A DNA stretch of 5,419 nucleotides from Pseudomonadales bacterium (GTDB taxonomy: Bacteria > Pseudomonadota > Gammaproteobacteria > Pseudomonadales > JAHEIH01), in the NCBI GenBank assembly GCA_023255355.1, contig JALRIU010000079.1, positions 1 through 5,419 of the forward strand, in the 5' to 3' direction. Under the pieces are notes generated by a model. The model had not been told where the DNA came from. It ran no database searches and saw only the letters and a program-made list of their open reading frames with translations. This document shows positions 1 through 5,419 of this stretch, piece by piece; position 1 is the stretch's first letter; each line of letters begins with the position of its first letter. A program made the translations under genes and the position numbers.

Positions 1-617
1 CCATTGACCTTGGTAAAAATGAACAAAAGGCACCGGCGTATACTACGATTAATCCCAACGGCCGTAGTCCAACCATCGTCGATAAAGCCAATGGTGATTT
101 TGCCGTGTTTGAAAGTGGTGCCATCTTGCTGTATTTAGCCCAGCAAACAGGCCAATTTTGGTCTCAAGATCCAAAGCAACAGTCGGTGATTACGCAGTGG
201 TTAATGTTTCAGATGGGCGGTGTTGGGCCGATGATGGGACAAGCCAACGTATTCTACCGCTATTTTCCAGAGAAAATCCCTGCTGCCATTAATCGTTATC
301 AAAGCGAGGTACGCCGTTTGTTTGAGGTCTTAAATAAACGCCTAGGCGAGGCGACGTATTTAGCGGGGGATGATTACACGATTGCCGATATTGCGACCTA
401 CCCATGGGTGCGTGGTTATAAATGGTCGGGTGTTAATATTGAAGGGCTGGACCATCTGCAACGTTGGTTAAACGCTATCGAAGTGAGACCTGCGGTCAAA
501 ATAGGTATGGATATTCCCTATCGTATGTCAGATGTTCTCAAAGATGAGGATGGTGACAAGGCCGAGCAGTTTATCAAGTCAGCACGCACCATGGTGCAAG
601 GTCTTAACAATGAATAA
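1..617 (+). CDS. Glutathione S-transferase, Nu class (YfcG/Ure2p-like), 5' end missing
   Basis: This is the C-terminal 204 codons of a cytosolic glutathione S-transferase. The reading frame is open from base 3 and ends with TAA at 615-617; the start lies before the window. The remaining thioredoxin-fold part shows INPNGRSPTIVD, with the cis-proline codon at 69-71. It is followed by VFESGAILLYLA, whose Glu-Ser pair (codons 111-116) binds the gamma-glutamyl end of glutathione in this family. The all-helical C-terminal domain follows, with QWLMFQMGGVGPMMGQ and the N-capping box in YTIADIATYPWV. By memory comparison with E. coli YfcG (about 215 residues), roughly 30 N-terminal residues are missing, including the active-site Thr/Asn region. 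Nu-class enzymes typically have disulfide-bond reductase or organic peroxide reductase activity rather than classic conjugation. The last ~30 residues are charged and probably a tail. GTG at 105 is an internal valine, not a start. The stop overlaps the next gene by 8 bases. Confidence 0.93.
   Translation, partial: IDLGKNEQKAPAYTTINPNGRSPTIVDKANGDFAVFESGAILLYLAQQTGQFWSQDPKQQSVITQWLMFQMGGVGPMMGQANVFYRYFPEKIPAAINRYQSEVRRLFEVLNKRLGEATYLAGDDYTIADIATYPWVRGYKWSGVNIEGLDHLQRWLNAIEVRPAVKIGMDIPYRMSDVLKDEDGDKAEQFIKSARTMVQGLNNE
598..601 (+). promoter_or_regulatory. Shine-Dalgarno AAGG for the 62-residue membrane protein
   Basis: AAGG lies inside the last codons of the glutathione S-transferase gene, 8 bases before the ATG at 610. 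It supports 610 as the start of the small gene rather than the upstream in-frame ATG at 532, which would add a hydrophilic stretch read from transferase sequence in another frame. Confidence 0.6.
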
Positions 618-798
618 GATCACCCTGTTGATGATCGTTCTGGCGATTACAGCCACCTATTTTGGTGTATTCGGCTGGTTTCTCGCCTTTATGTTTGTGT
701 TTTATATTGGTGCGCGTACATGGCTTAAGTTTGAAGAGCCGACACCTGAATCAAAGGAAACTACCGAAGAGAAAGCATGCGAAGAGTCCTCCAAATAG
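610..798 (+). CDS. Small inner-membrane protein, 62 residues, unknown function
   Basis: I do not recognise a named family. The protein has a short N-terminus (MNK), then a very hydrophobic stretch at residues 4-35. This could be one long or two short membrane helices with a possible turn around FGVFGW (residues 18-23). It ends in a hydrophilic, Glu/Lys-rich tail (residues 40-62) with a TPESKETTEEK motif. Basic residues R36 and K40 directly after the membrane segment favour a cytoplasmic C-terminus by the positive-inside rule. The start at 610 is preferred because AAGG sits 8 bases upstream and the hydrophobic region then begins at once. It overlaps the transferase stop by 8 bases and the downstream lipoprotein start by 22 bases, so translation of the three is probably coupled. 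Being nested between overlapping genes, it is easily missed or mis-started by annotation software. No function can be assigned beyond a membrane location. Confidence 0.78.
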   Translation: MNKITLLMIVLAITATYFGVFGWFLAFMFVFYIGARTWLKFEEPTPESKETTEEKACEESSK

Positions 799-1616
799 CG
801 TCAGCCTTATTGCTCGTTTTCAGCCTAACCGGCTGTGGCATGACCTTTGTCTACAATAACTTATCGCTGTTAACTCCATGGTTAGTGGATGATTTTATTA
901 GCTTTAATAGCGACCAAAAAAAGGCGTATCAAACCCACCTGAAGACACTGCATCAATGGCATCGGCAGAATGAACTGCCTGAGTATCGTCAGTTGCTTGA
1001 GAGTATTCTTAAGGATTTAGATAAAGACGCGCTCAATACAGACAATTTTGGTGAGCATATCTTTCAAATGCGGCGCCGCTGGGAGGTTTTGGTGCAGCAA
1101 GCCATTCCTGCCATGACTGAAATGGCGTTAACGTTGAGCGAAAAACAAGTCGAAGAACTGCTCACCAAACTCGAAAAGTCCAACCAAGAACGACTCAAAG
1201 AAAGTGAGGACATGTCGTTTAAAGACAGACAGCGTCGCTTGCTTGGCAATATCAAAGATTGGATGGGCAAATTATCCGATGAACAAACCACATTAATTCA
1301 TGACTATGTGACGCCTGAAAATCAAGATGCGCGTCTAACTGTGGCTGCTCACCGACGTTTTCAAGAACGACTCGGCGAGGTATTAAAACAGCGTCAAGCG
1401 GATGATTTTAAACCACAGTTTGCGGCCATTTTAGCCGATCCTTTAGATTCTGAAGAAGGTACAGCCTTAAACGAATATCGCAGGGTTAATTTTAACCAAC
1501 GGATTGAGTTGTATAGCCGTCTTTGGGTATTAGCCACTGACAAACAGAAGAGCAAGGTGCGTAAAAAAATTCAGGGTTATATCGATGATATTGATACCCT
1601 AGTAGCAAAAAAATAA
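777..1616 (+). CDS. DUF6279-type lipoprotein, 279 residues
   Basis: This is an exported lipoprotein of unknown function. The N-terminus MRRVLQ is followed by a hydrophobic core and the lipobox L17-T18-G19-C20, so cleavage before Cys20 and lipid attachment are expected. Residue +2 is Gly, not Asp, which in the E. coli-type sorting rule favours the outer membrane. The segment just after, FVYNNLSLLTPWLVDDFISF, is the signature I associate with DUF6279 lipoproteins; this is from memory and not searched. The rest is hydrophilic and looks largely helical, rich in Glu, Lys, Gln and Arg (for example residues ~120-160, with LEKSNQERLKESEDMSFKDR). No catalytic motif is visible. The ATG at 777 has GAAGAG 5 bases upstream, inside the preceding gene. 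The next in-frame ATG (residue 22) would lose the lipobox and is rejected. The start overlaps the small membrane protein by 22 bases, and the next gene follows after 12 bases. Confidence 0.88.
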   Translation: MRRVLQIASALLLVFSLTGCGMTFVYNNLSLLTPWLVDDFISFNSDQKKAYQTHLKTLHQWHRQNELPEYRQLLESILKDLDKDALNTDNFGEHIFQMRRRWEVLVQQAIPAMTEMALTLSEKQVEELLTKLEKSNQERLKESEDMSFKDRQRRLLGNIKDWMGKLSDEQTTLIHDYVTPENQDARLTVAAHRRFQERLGEVLKQRQADDFKPQFAAILADPLDSEEGTALNEYRRVNFNQRIELYSRLWVLATDKQKSKVRKKIQGYIDDIDTLVAKK

Positions 1617-1628
1617 AGGCCTTAACCG

Positions 1629-3062
1629 ATGTTAAAAATTATTCAGGTATCGTTACTAATTTGTTTCTCGTTCTTGCTGGTTAATGCTCACGCCGAAGAG
1701 CAAAAACAAAGAGTGATTGTACTGACAGATATGGGCGCAGACCCAGATGATCGACAATCTCTAGTGCGTCTTTTGGTCTATGCCAACAAGATTGATATTG
1801 AAGGATTAATTCCCACCACTTCGGTATGGCGCCAGAACGTAATAAAACCTGAATTTATTGAAAAAACCCTCGATAGCTACGAAAAAGTTAGAGACAACCT
1901 CAACCTGCATGAACCCGGTTATCCAACGGCAGATTTATTACGCAGTAAAATCAGACTACCTAAAGTGCTGTATGGCATGGATGCGATCGGTGAGGGCAAA
2001 AGCTCGCCGGCGTCAGACCTTATCATCGAGCAGCTGCAAAACGACGATCCAAGACCACTTTGGATTTCGGTGTGGGGCGGCGTTAGCGTATTAGGGCAGG
2101 CGCTGTTTACCTTGCAACAAACATCAACCGCAGCAGAGCTGGCAAAACACGTTGCAAAACTGCGTGTTTATTCTATTTCTGATCAAGACAATAGCGCTAC
2201 CTGGATCCGCGAGACCTTTCCCGACTTGTTCTACATAGTGAGCCCTGGCGATGATTACTTAAAAGCCACCTGGATTTCTATCTCGAGACAAATTGAGGGC
2301 ATCGATAACACCAATGTCAGCAATGCATGGATCAGTGAAAATATTCAACAAAATCATGGTCCACTAGGTACGGATTACCCAGATATCGCCTGGGGAATGG
2401 AAGGCGATACACCGTCATTTATGTATTTAATTCCCAATGGTTTAAACAGCCCAGAACATCCCAATTGGGGCAGCTGGGGAGGTCGCTATGAGTTGCGCAT
2501 ACCTGCCTTTGAAACAATTACTGATGGTCACTCAGAAATTAAGCCAGAACCCGTTACGAGACCCATTTGGACCGACACCCAAGACTCATGGACACCCTAT
2601 GTCTTGCAGTCCTTTGGCCGTGCGGTCACTAAAATGGACAAACAATATACAGGCAATCGTGTGACCTTATGGCGCTGGCGAGAAGATTTTCAAAATGATT
2701 TTGCAGCGCGTATGGATTGGTCCGTTAAAAACTATGCCGATGCCAATCATCCGCCGCTACCACAGTTGACCCATCCGAATAGGTTGGAGGTGACCTCGGG
2801 TGACATCGTGACCCTAGACGCGGGAGAAAGTACCGACCCGGATGGCGATAGCTTGAGTTATCTGTGGTTTAACTACCCCGAGGCCGGTAGCTATCAAATG
2901 CCGATTTCAATCGAAGGTGCAGAAAACATCCATCATGTTGAATTTAAAGCCCCTGATGTCGACACACCTCAGACGGCACATTTTATTTTACGCTTAACTG
3001 ATAAAGGTACACCTCGGCTATCACGCTACCAGCGGGTCATTGTCAATATCAACCCTAGATAA
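1629..3062 (+). CDS. Secreted Sde0182-family protein (DUF1593, nucleoside-hydrolase-like domain plus Ig-like C-terminal domain)
   Basis: This 477-residue protein carries a Sec signal peptide, with cleavage likely after AHA (residue 22). The N-terminal domain (about 28-300) belongs to the Sde182 nucleoside-hydrolase-like family. VLTDMGADPDD places Asp34, Asp38, Asp40 and Asp41 where nucleoside hydrolases hold their calcium-binding aspartates. WISVWGGVSVLGQAL (145-159) and GMEGDTPS with Asp260, then WGSWGGRYELR, are family landmarks. The C-terminal domain (about 372-475) is beta-rich, beginning ANHPP and containing a PKD-like STDPDGDSLSYLW segment (401-413) with Asp403, Asp405 and Asp407, and ending in RYQRVIVNI. 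The family is named for a Saccharophagus degradans protein described as cellulose-binding; its true substrate is poorly defined. A sugar-ribosyl or glycan hydrolase role is inference from the fold. AAAGG lies 9 bases before the ATG. It sits 12 bases after the lipoprotein stop and 116 bases before the GH97 start, so it may be co-transcribed with the former while acting alongside the latter. Confidence 0.92.
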   Translation: MLKIIQVSLLICFSFLLVNAHAEEQKQRVIVLTDMGADPDDRQSLVRLLVYANKIDIEGLIPTTSVWRQNVIKPEFIEKTLDSYEKVRDNLNLHEPGYPTADLLRSKIRLPKVLYGMDAIGEGKSSPASDLIIEQLQNDDPRPLWISVWGGVSVLGQALFTLQQTSTAAELAKHVAKLRVYSISDQDNSATWIRETFPDLFYIVSPGDDYLKATWISISRQIEGIDNTNVSNAWISENIQQNHGPLGTDYPDIAWGMEGDTPSFMYLIPNGLNSPEHPNWGSWGGRYELRIPAFETITDGHSEIKPEPVTRPIWTDTQDSWTPYVLQSFGRAVTKMDKQYTGNRVTLWRWREDFQNDFAARMDWSVKNYADANHPPLPQLTHPNRLEVTSGDIVTLDAGESTDPDGDSLSYLWFNYPEAGSYQMPISIEGAENIHHVEFKAPDVDTPQTAHFILRLTDKGTPRLSRYQRVIVNINPR

Positions 3063-3098
3063 TCCATTTTTAAAGTAGATACTGGTGGTGTAATTCTT

Positions 3099-3116
3099 AT
3101 TGCAACCGATTGCAAT
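3099..3116 (+). promoter_or_regulatory. LacI-family-type operator palindrome upstream of GH97 gene
   Basis: ATTGCAACCGATTGCAAT is an 18-base inverted repeat with arms ATTGCAA and TTGCAAT around a central CCGA. Only one of nine base pairs is broken (the C/A pair next to the central CG). A palindrome of even length centred on CG is the usual layout of LacI-family operators, which commonly control glycoside utilisation genes. It lies 63 bases before the GH97 start and its right half overlaps the proposed -35 element, a position suited to repression relieved by a sugar ligand. The cognate regulator is not in this window, and the assignment rests on form and place only. Confidence 0.68.
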
Positions 3117-3138
3117 TTTGTAATTTTTATCCTACAGT
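3110..3138 (+). promoter_or_regulatory. Candidate sigma-70 promoter for the GH97 gene
   Basis: TTGCAA (3110-3115) matches the -35 consensus at 4 of 6 positions. TACAGT (3133-3138) matches the -10 consensus at 4 of 6, and the spacing is exactly 17 bases across an AT-rich spacer. Transcription would begin near 3145, leaving a leader of about 34 bases with the ribosome site ATAGG at 3168-3172, 6 bases before the ATG. The -35 box is shared with the right arm of the operator palindrome. The match is modest, so this is the best candidate in the gap rather than a certain promoter. Confidence 0.45.
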
Positions 3139-3178
3139 TAGCTCCTTGTTTTGATCCCACTAAAAAAATAGGTCTACT

Positions 3179-5263
3179 ATGCGCCTCTTAATCGTTGTTT
3201 TAGCCGCACTCAGCTTGTCCGTTTCAGCTGCAGATATCACTGTGACTTCCCCCGATAAGTCTATTGCAATGACGTTTACCGATAAAAATGAATTGGCGCA
3301 GTACGCTGTTTCATTCAACGGTAAAACGCTTATCCAAGATAGCAAACTGGGCTTTACCTTCTTAAAAGCACAACCGTTATACCGCGACTTTAAAGTAACT
3401 GAAATTAGTCGTGACAGTGTCGATAGTGAGTGGGAGCAACCCTGGGGTGAGCAACGCGTTATTCGTGATAACCATAACGAAGTGTTGGTGCGATTTGACC
3501 ATTTGACAGACAAGGCCCGCTATTTCTTTGTTCGTGCTCGCGTATTTAACGATGGCTTTGGCTTTCGCTATGAGTTCCCAGATCAAGGCGAAAAGGTTAT
3601 TACCCGCGAATTGACAGAGTTCTGGTTTACCGATTCTCACAAGGCAACCGCCTATTGGATTCCTGGTCAGGCACGTGAACGTCACGAATACGAATATCGC
3701 ACAACGCCATTGCAACAGATGGAAGGCATTGTAAATACGCCTGCCACAATCGTTTACGATGACGGCACCCATGTGGCTATCCACGAAGCTGCCTTGGTAG
3801 ATTTTGCCGGCATGAGTCTCAAAAAAGAACAAACTGGCCGCTTGGTTGCAAAATTATCGCCACGTGCTGACGGCACAATGGTGCGTAAATCCGGCGCCTT
3901 CAATACGCCATGGCGCATGGTGTTAGTAGGCGATGAAGCCACTGATCTGGTTAACTCCTATGTCATGCTTAACCTTAATGAGCCAAACAAACTTGGTAAC
4001 GACTTATCCTGGATCGAACCTGGTAAATACGTCGGAATTTGGTGGTGTATGCATATCGATCTATGTACATGGGGGCAACTAGATGGCGCGGGTAAACCAA
4101 CAGGCATTCATGGTGCAACCACTGAGCGTACCAAGCATTACATGGATTTTGCAGCTAAATATGGTTTTGATGGTGTTTTAGTAGAAGGCTGGAACGTGGG
4201 CTGGGATGGCGACTGGATTGCCAATTCTGAACTGTTCTCTTTTACCCAAGCCTATGATGATTTTGATATCAAAACAGTCAGCGATTACGGTAAAAAATTA
4301 GGTGTTCGTTTGATAGGTCACCACGAAACCTCTGGTGGTATCACAAACTACGAAGCACAAATGGAAGACGGTTTTGCGCTCTACCAAAAAATGGGTGTTC
4401 GCCAAATCAAAACTGGTTATGTGGCCCACGGTCAAAATCTGAAGCGTAAAGACGCCGATGGTGTTATGCGTTACGAATTTACCGACAGCCAAGACGTGGT
4501 AAACCACTTTATCCATAACATAGCGACTGCAGCAAAATACAACATTTCTATCAATACGCATGAAAGCGTAAAAGACACAGGATTGCGTCGTACCTATCCA
4601 AACTGGATTGCCCGCGAATCAGCTCGCGGCCAAGAATATAACTCTGGCTGGGGCGCGCCTAATCAGCCAGAACACCTCGCAATAATGCCCTATACCCGTA
4701 TGTTAGCTAGCCCAATGGACTTTACGCCTGGGATATTTGACTTCGAGTACAAGCGAATTAACTTCGGTGGTGAAGAGCATGGCTTGCAAAAGCATATGCG
4801 TCCGCAAACAACATTAGCCAAGCAACTGGCTGAATACGTTGTGCTATACAGCCCAATCCAGATGGCAGCAGACTTGCCTGAAAACTATGAAGCCAAGCTC
4901 GAACCCTTCCAATTTATTTTAGATGTCCCCACTGATTGGGAAGTGTCTAAAGCGATCCAAGGTGACGTTGGTGAATATATAGTACAGATTCGTAAGGAAC
5001 GTAAGGCTCGTCAATATTCAGGTAATGATTGGTATCTTGGTGCGTTGACCGACGAACAAGCGCGCGATATTTCGGTGCCATTAACTTTCTTGGATGCCGG
5101 CAAAACATATGAAGCACAAATATATCGCGATGGTGACGCTGCCCACTGGGCGGATAACCCCTATGACATCGTGATTGAAAAACGTCGTGTTACAGCAACC
5201 GATACATTGAATGTAAGATTGGCCGAATCAGGTGGCGTTGCGGTTCGTTTCAAAGCACTCTAA
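3179..5263 (+). CDS. Glycoside hydrolase family 97, periplasmic, SusB-like (inverting, alpha-glucosidase type)
   Basis: This 694-residue exported GH97 enzyme is predicted to release sugar from the non-reducing end of alpha-glucosides in the periplasm. It has a signal peptide with cleavage likely after VSA (residue 17). The N-terminal beta-sandwich (about 19-275) contains IHEAALVDFAGM with the calcium ligand Glu203. The catalytic (beta/alpha)8 barrel (about 280-560) carries YVGIWW, HGATT, DGVLVEGWNVGWDGDW, HHETSGG with Glu383, HESVKDTGLRRTYPN with Glu462, then Glu480 and Glu486 in RESARGQEY. The 462/480/486 spacing (18 and 6) equals that of Bacteroides SusB Glu508/526/532, and Glu383 matches Glu439; these comparisons are from memory. 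IKTGYV (410-415) has Gly where retaining GH97 members carry the nucleophile Asp, so inversion is predicted. A C-terminal beta domain (about 600-694) completes the fold. The full length is normal for the family. Alpha-galactosidase activity is less likely given the missing Asp. Expression is probably controlled by the operator just upstream. Confidence 0.95.
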   Translation: MRLLIVVLAALSLSVSAADITVTSPDKSIAMTFTDKNELAQYAVSFNGKTLIQDSKLGFTFLKAQPLYRDFKVTEISRDSVDSEWEQPWGEQRVIRDNHNEVLVRFDHLTDKARYFFVRARVFNDGFGFRYEFPDQGEKVITRELTEFWFTDSHKATAYWIPGQARERHEYEYRTTPLQQMEGIVNTPATIVYDDGTHVAIHEAALVDFAGMSLKKEQTGRLVAKLSPRADGTMVRKSGAFNTPWRMVLVGDEATDLVNSYVMLNLNEPNKLGNDLSWIEPGKYVGIWWCMHIDLCTWGQLDGAGKPTGIHGATTERTKHYMDFAAKYGFDGVLVEGWNVGWDGDWIANSELFSFTQAYDDFDIKTVSDYGKKLGVRLIGHHETSGGITNYEAQMEDGFALYQKMGVRQIKTGYVAHGQNLKRKDADGVMRYEFTDSQDVVNHFIHNIATAAKYNISINTHESVKDTGLRRTYPNWIARESARGQEYNSGWGAPNQPEHLAIMPYTRMLASPMDFTPGIFDFEYKRINFGGEEHGLQKHMRPQTTLAKQLAEYVVLYSPIQMAADLPENYEAKLEPFQFILDVPTDWEVSKAIQGDVGEYIVQIRKERKARQYSGNDWYLGALTDEQARDISVPLTFLDAGKTYEAQIYRDGDAAHWADNPYDIVIEKRRVTATDTLNVRLAESGGVAVRFKAL

Positions 5264-5303
5264 TATCAGTATAACTAAATAGGCTTATACCTCGGAGTAT
5301 GCA

Positions 5304-5419
5304 ATGAAATTGAAAAATCTTACCGCAGCAACCATGTTGTTGTTCAGTGTGTCTTTAAATGCTCAGCATATGATGATGACGCCTTCGGCTGAAGGCGCCA
5401 AAGCGTATATCGTATCGCC
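5304..5419 (+). CDS. Exported protein, probably DUF4399 domain, 3' end missing
   Basis: Only the first 38 codons, plus two bases that must encode Pro, are present. MKLKNLTAATMLLFSVSLNA is a typical Sec signal peptide, with cleavage likely after Ala20. The mature start is QHMMMTPSAEGAKAYIVSP. The (T/A)PSxEGAxxYIxSP pattern resembles the opening of DUF4399 domain proteins, small periplasmic proteins of unknown function, but too little is visible to be firm. GGAG at 5294-5297, 6 bases before the ATG, is the strongest ribosome site in the window. An ATG at 5299 reads into a stop after two codons and is not the start. The gene begins 40 bases after the GH97 stop with no clear terminator between them, so read-through from the GH97 promoter is possible. 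Confidence 0.72.
   Translation, partial: MKLKNLTAATMLLFSVSLNAQHMMMTPSAEGAKAYIVS
5380..5397 (+). repeat. Perfect 7-bp inverted repeat inside the start of the DUF4399-like gene
   Basis: CGCCTTC and GAAGGCG flank a GGCT loop, giving a GC-rich 7-base-pair hairpin in the mRNA about 75 bases after the start codon. It lies in codons for TPSAEGA. There is no T-run after it within the visible sequence, so it is not a terminator. It may simply follow from the encoded residues. Confidence 0.4.

Noticed and set aside
532..609. Upstream ATG that would extend the small membrane protein to 88 residues
   Set aside because: The extra residues are an out-of-frame reading of the transferase tail, and the ATG at 610 has a better ribosome site.
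1064..1291. 75-codon minus-strand open frame inside the lipoprotein gene
   Set aside because: It is a Ser/Leu-rich translation, typical of the reverse of a Glu/Lys/Gln-rich helical protein; a shadow.
1615..1623. AAGGCCTT palindrome between the lipoprotein and the Sde0182-family gene
   Set aside because: It is too short for a terminator or an operator, and its AAAGG is better explained as the ribosome site for the next gene.
1858..2094. 78-codon plus-strand open frame within the Sde0182-family gene
   Set aside because: It is out of frame with a clearly conserved protein, and its translation looks random.
3063..3098. Search for a terminator after the Sde0182-family gene
   Set aside because: No GC-rich stem with a T-run is visible; the stretch is plain AT-rich sequence before the operator.
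3160..3513. 117-codon minus-strand open frame covering the GH97 start
   Set aside because: It would run antisense through the signal peptide region of GH97 and shows no family features.
3377..3832. 151-codon open frame on the minus strand inside the GH97 gene
   Set aside because: It lies wholly under a well-supported GH97 coding region, has no recognisable domain, and is best explained as an antisense shadow of its codon pattern.
5269..5290. GTATAA ... TTATAC inverted repeat after the GH97 stop
   Set aside because: It is a 6-base-pair AT-rich stem with a 10-base loop and no following T-run, too weak to call a terminator.
5287..5300. ATAC-CTCGGA-GTAT around the ribosome site of the DUF4399-like gene
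   Set aside because: It could place GGAG in a hairpin, but the stem is only 4 base pairs and would be unstable; not called a regulatory switch.

Overview
The window reads like a chromosomal segment of a marine-type gammaproteobacterium, most likely of the Alteromonadales (Alteromonas/Glaciecola-like). This placement is an inference from moderate GC, the protein families and the Gram-negative export signals; no marker gene in the window proves it. All genes lie on the + strand and are tightly packed. No RNA gene, insertion sequence, CRISPR array or integrase is visible.

Left block (1-1616): three overlapping genes. The first is the 3' part of a Nu-class (YfcG-type) glutathione S-transferase. 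Its stop overlaps by 8 bases the start of a 62-residue membrane protein. That gene in turn overlaps by 22 bases a DUF6279-type lipoprotein with a clear lipobox. The overlaps suggest one mRNA and translational coupling. The functions of the second and third genes are unknown.

Middle (1629-3062): a secreted protein of the Sde0182 / DUF1593 family, with a nucleoside-hydrolase-like N-terminal domain and an Ig/PKD-like C-terminal domain. It starts 12 bases after the lipoprotein stop, so it can be read from the same transcript. In content, however, it fits better with the carbohydrate gene to its right.

Right block (3063-5419): the only sizeable non-coding gap (116 bases) holds an 18-base palindrome of LacI-family operator type, which overlaps the -35 element of a plausible promoter. 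It precedes a complete GH97 glycosidase, predicted periplasmic, whose catalytic glutamates are all identifiable and point to the inverting, SusB-like mechanism (alpha-glucosidase type). After a 40-base gap comes the start of an exported protein, probably DUF4399, cut by the window end.

The most useful reading is a small sugar-responsive transcription unit (operator, promoter, GH97) next to a poorly understood secreted Sde0182-family protein. No clearly new system is visible. The best leads are the operator, the Sde0182/GH97 pairing and the overlapping GST/membrane peptide/lipoprotein trio.
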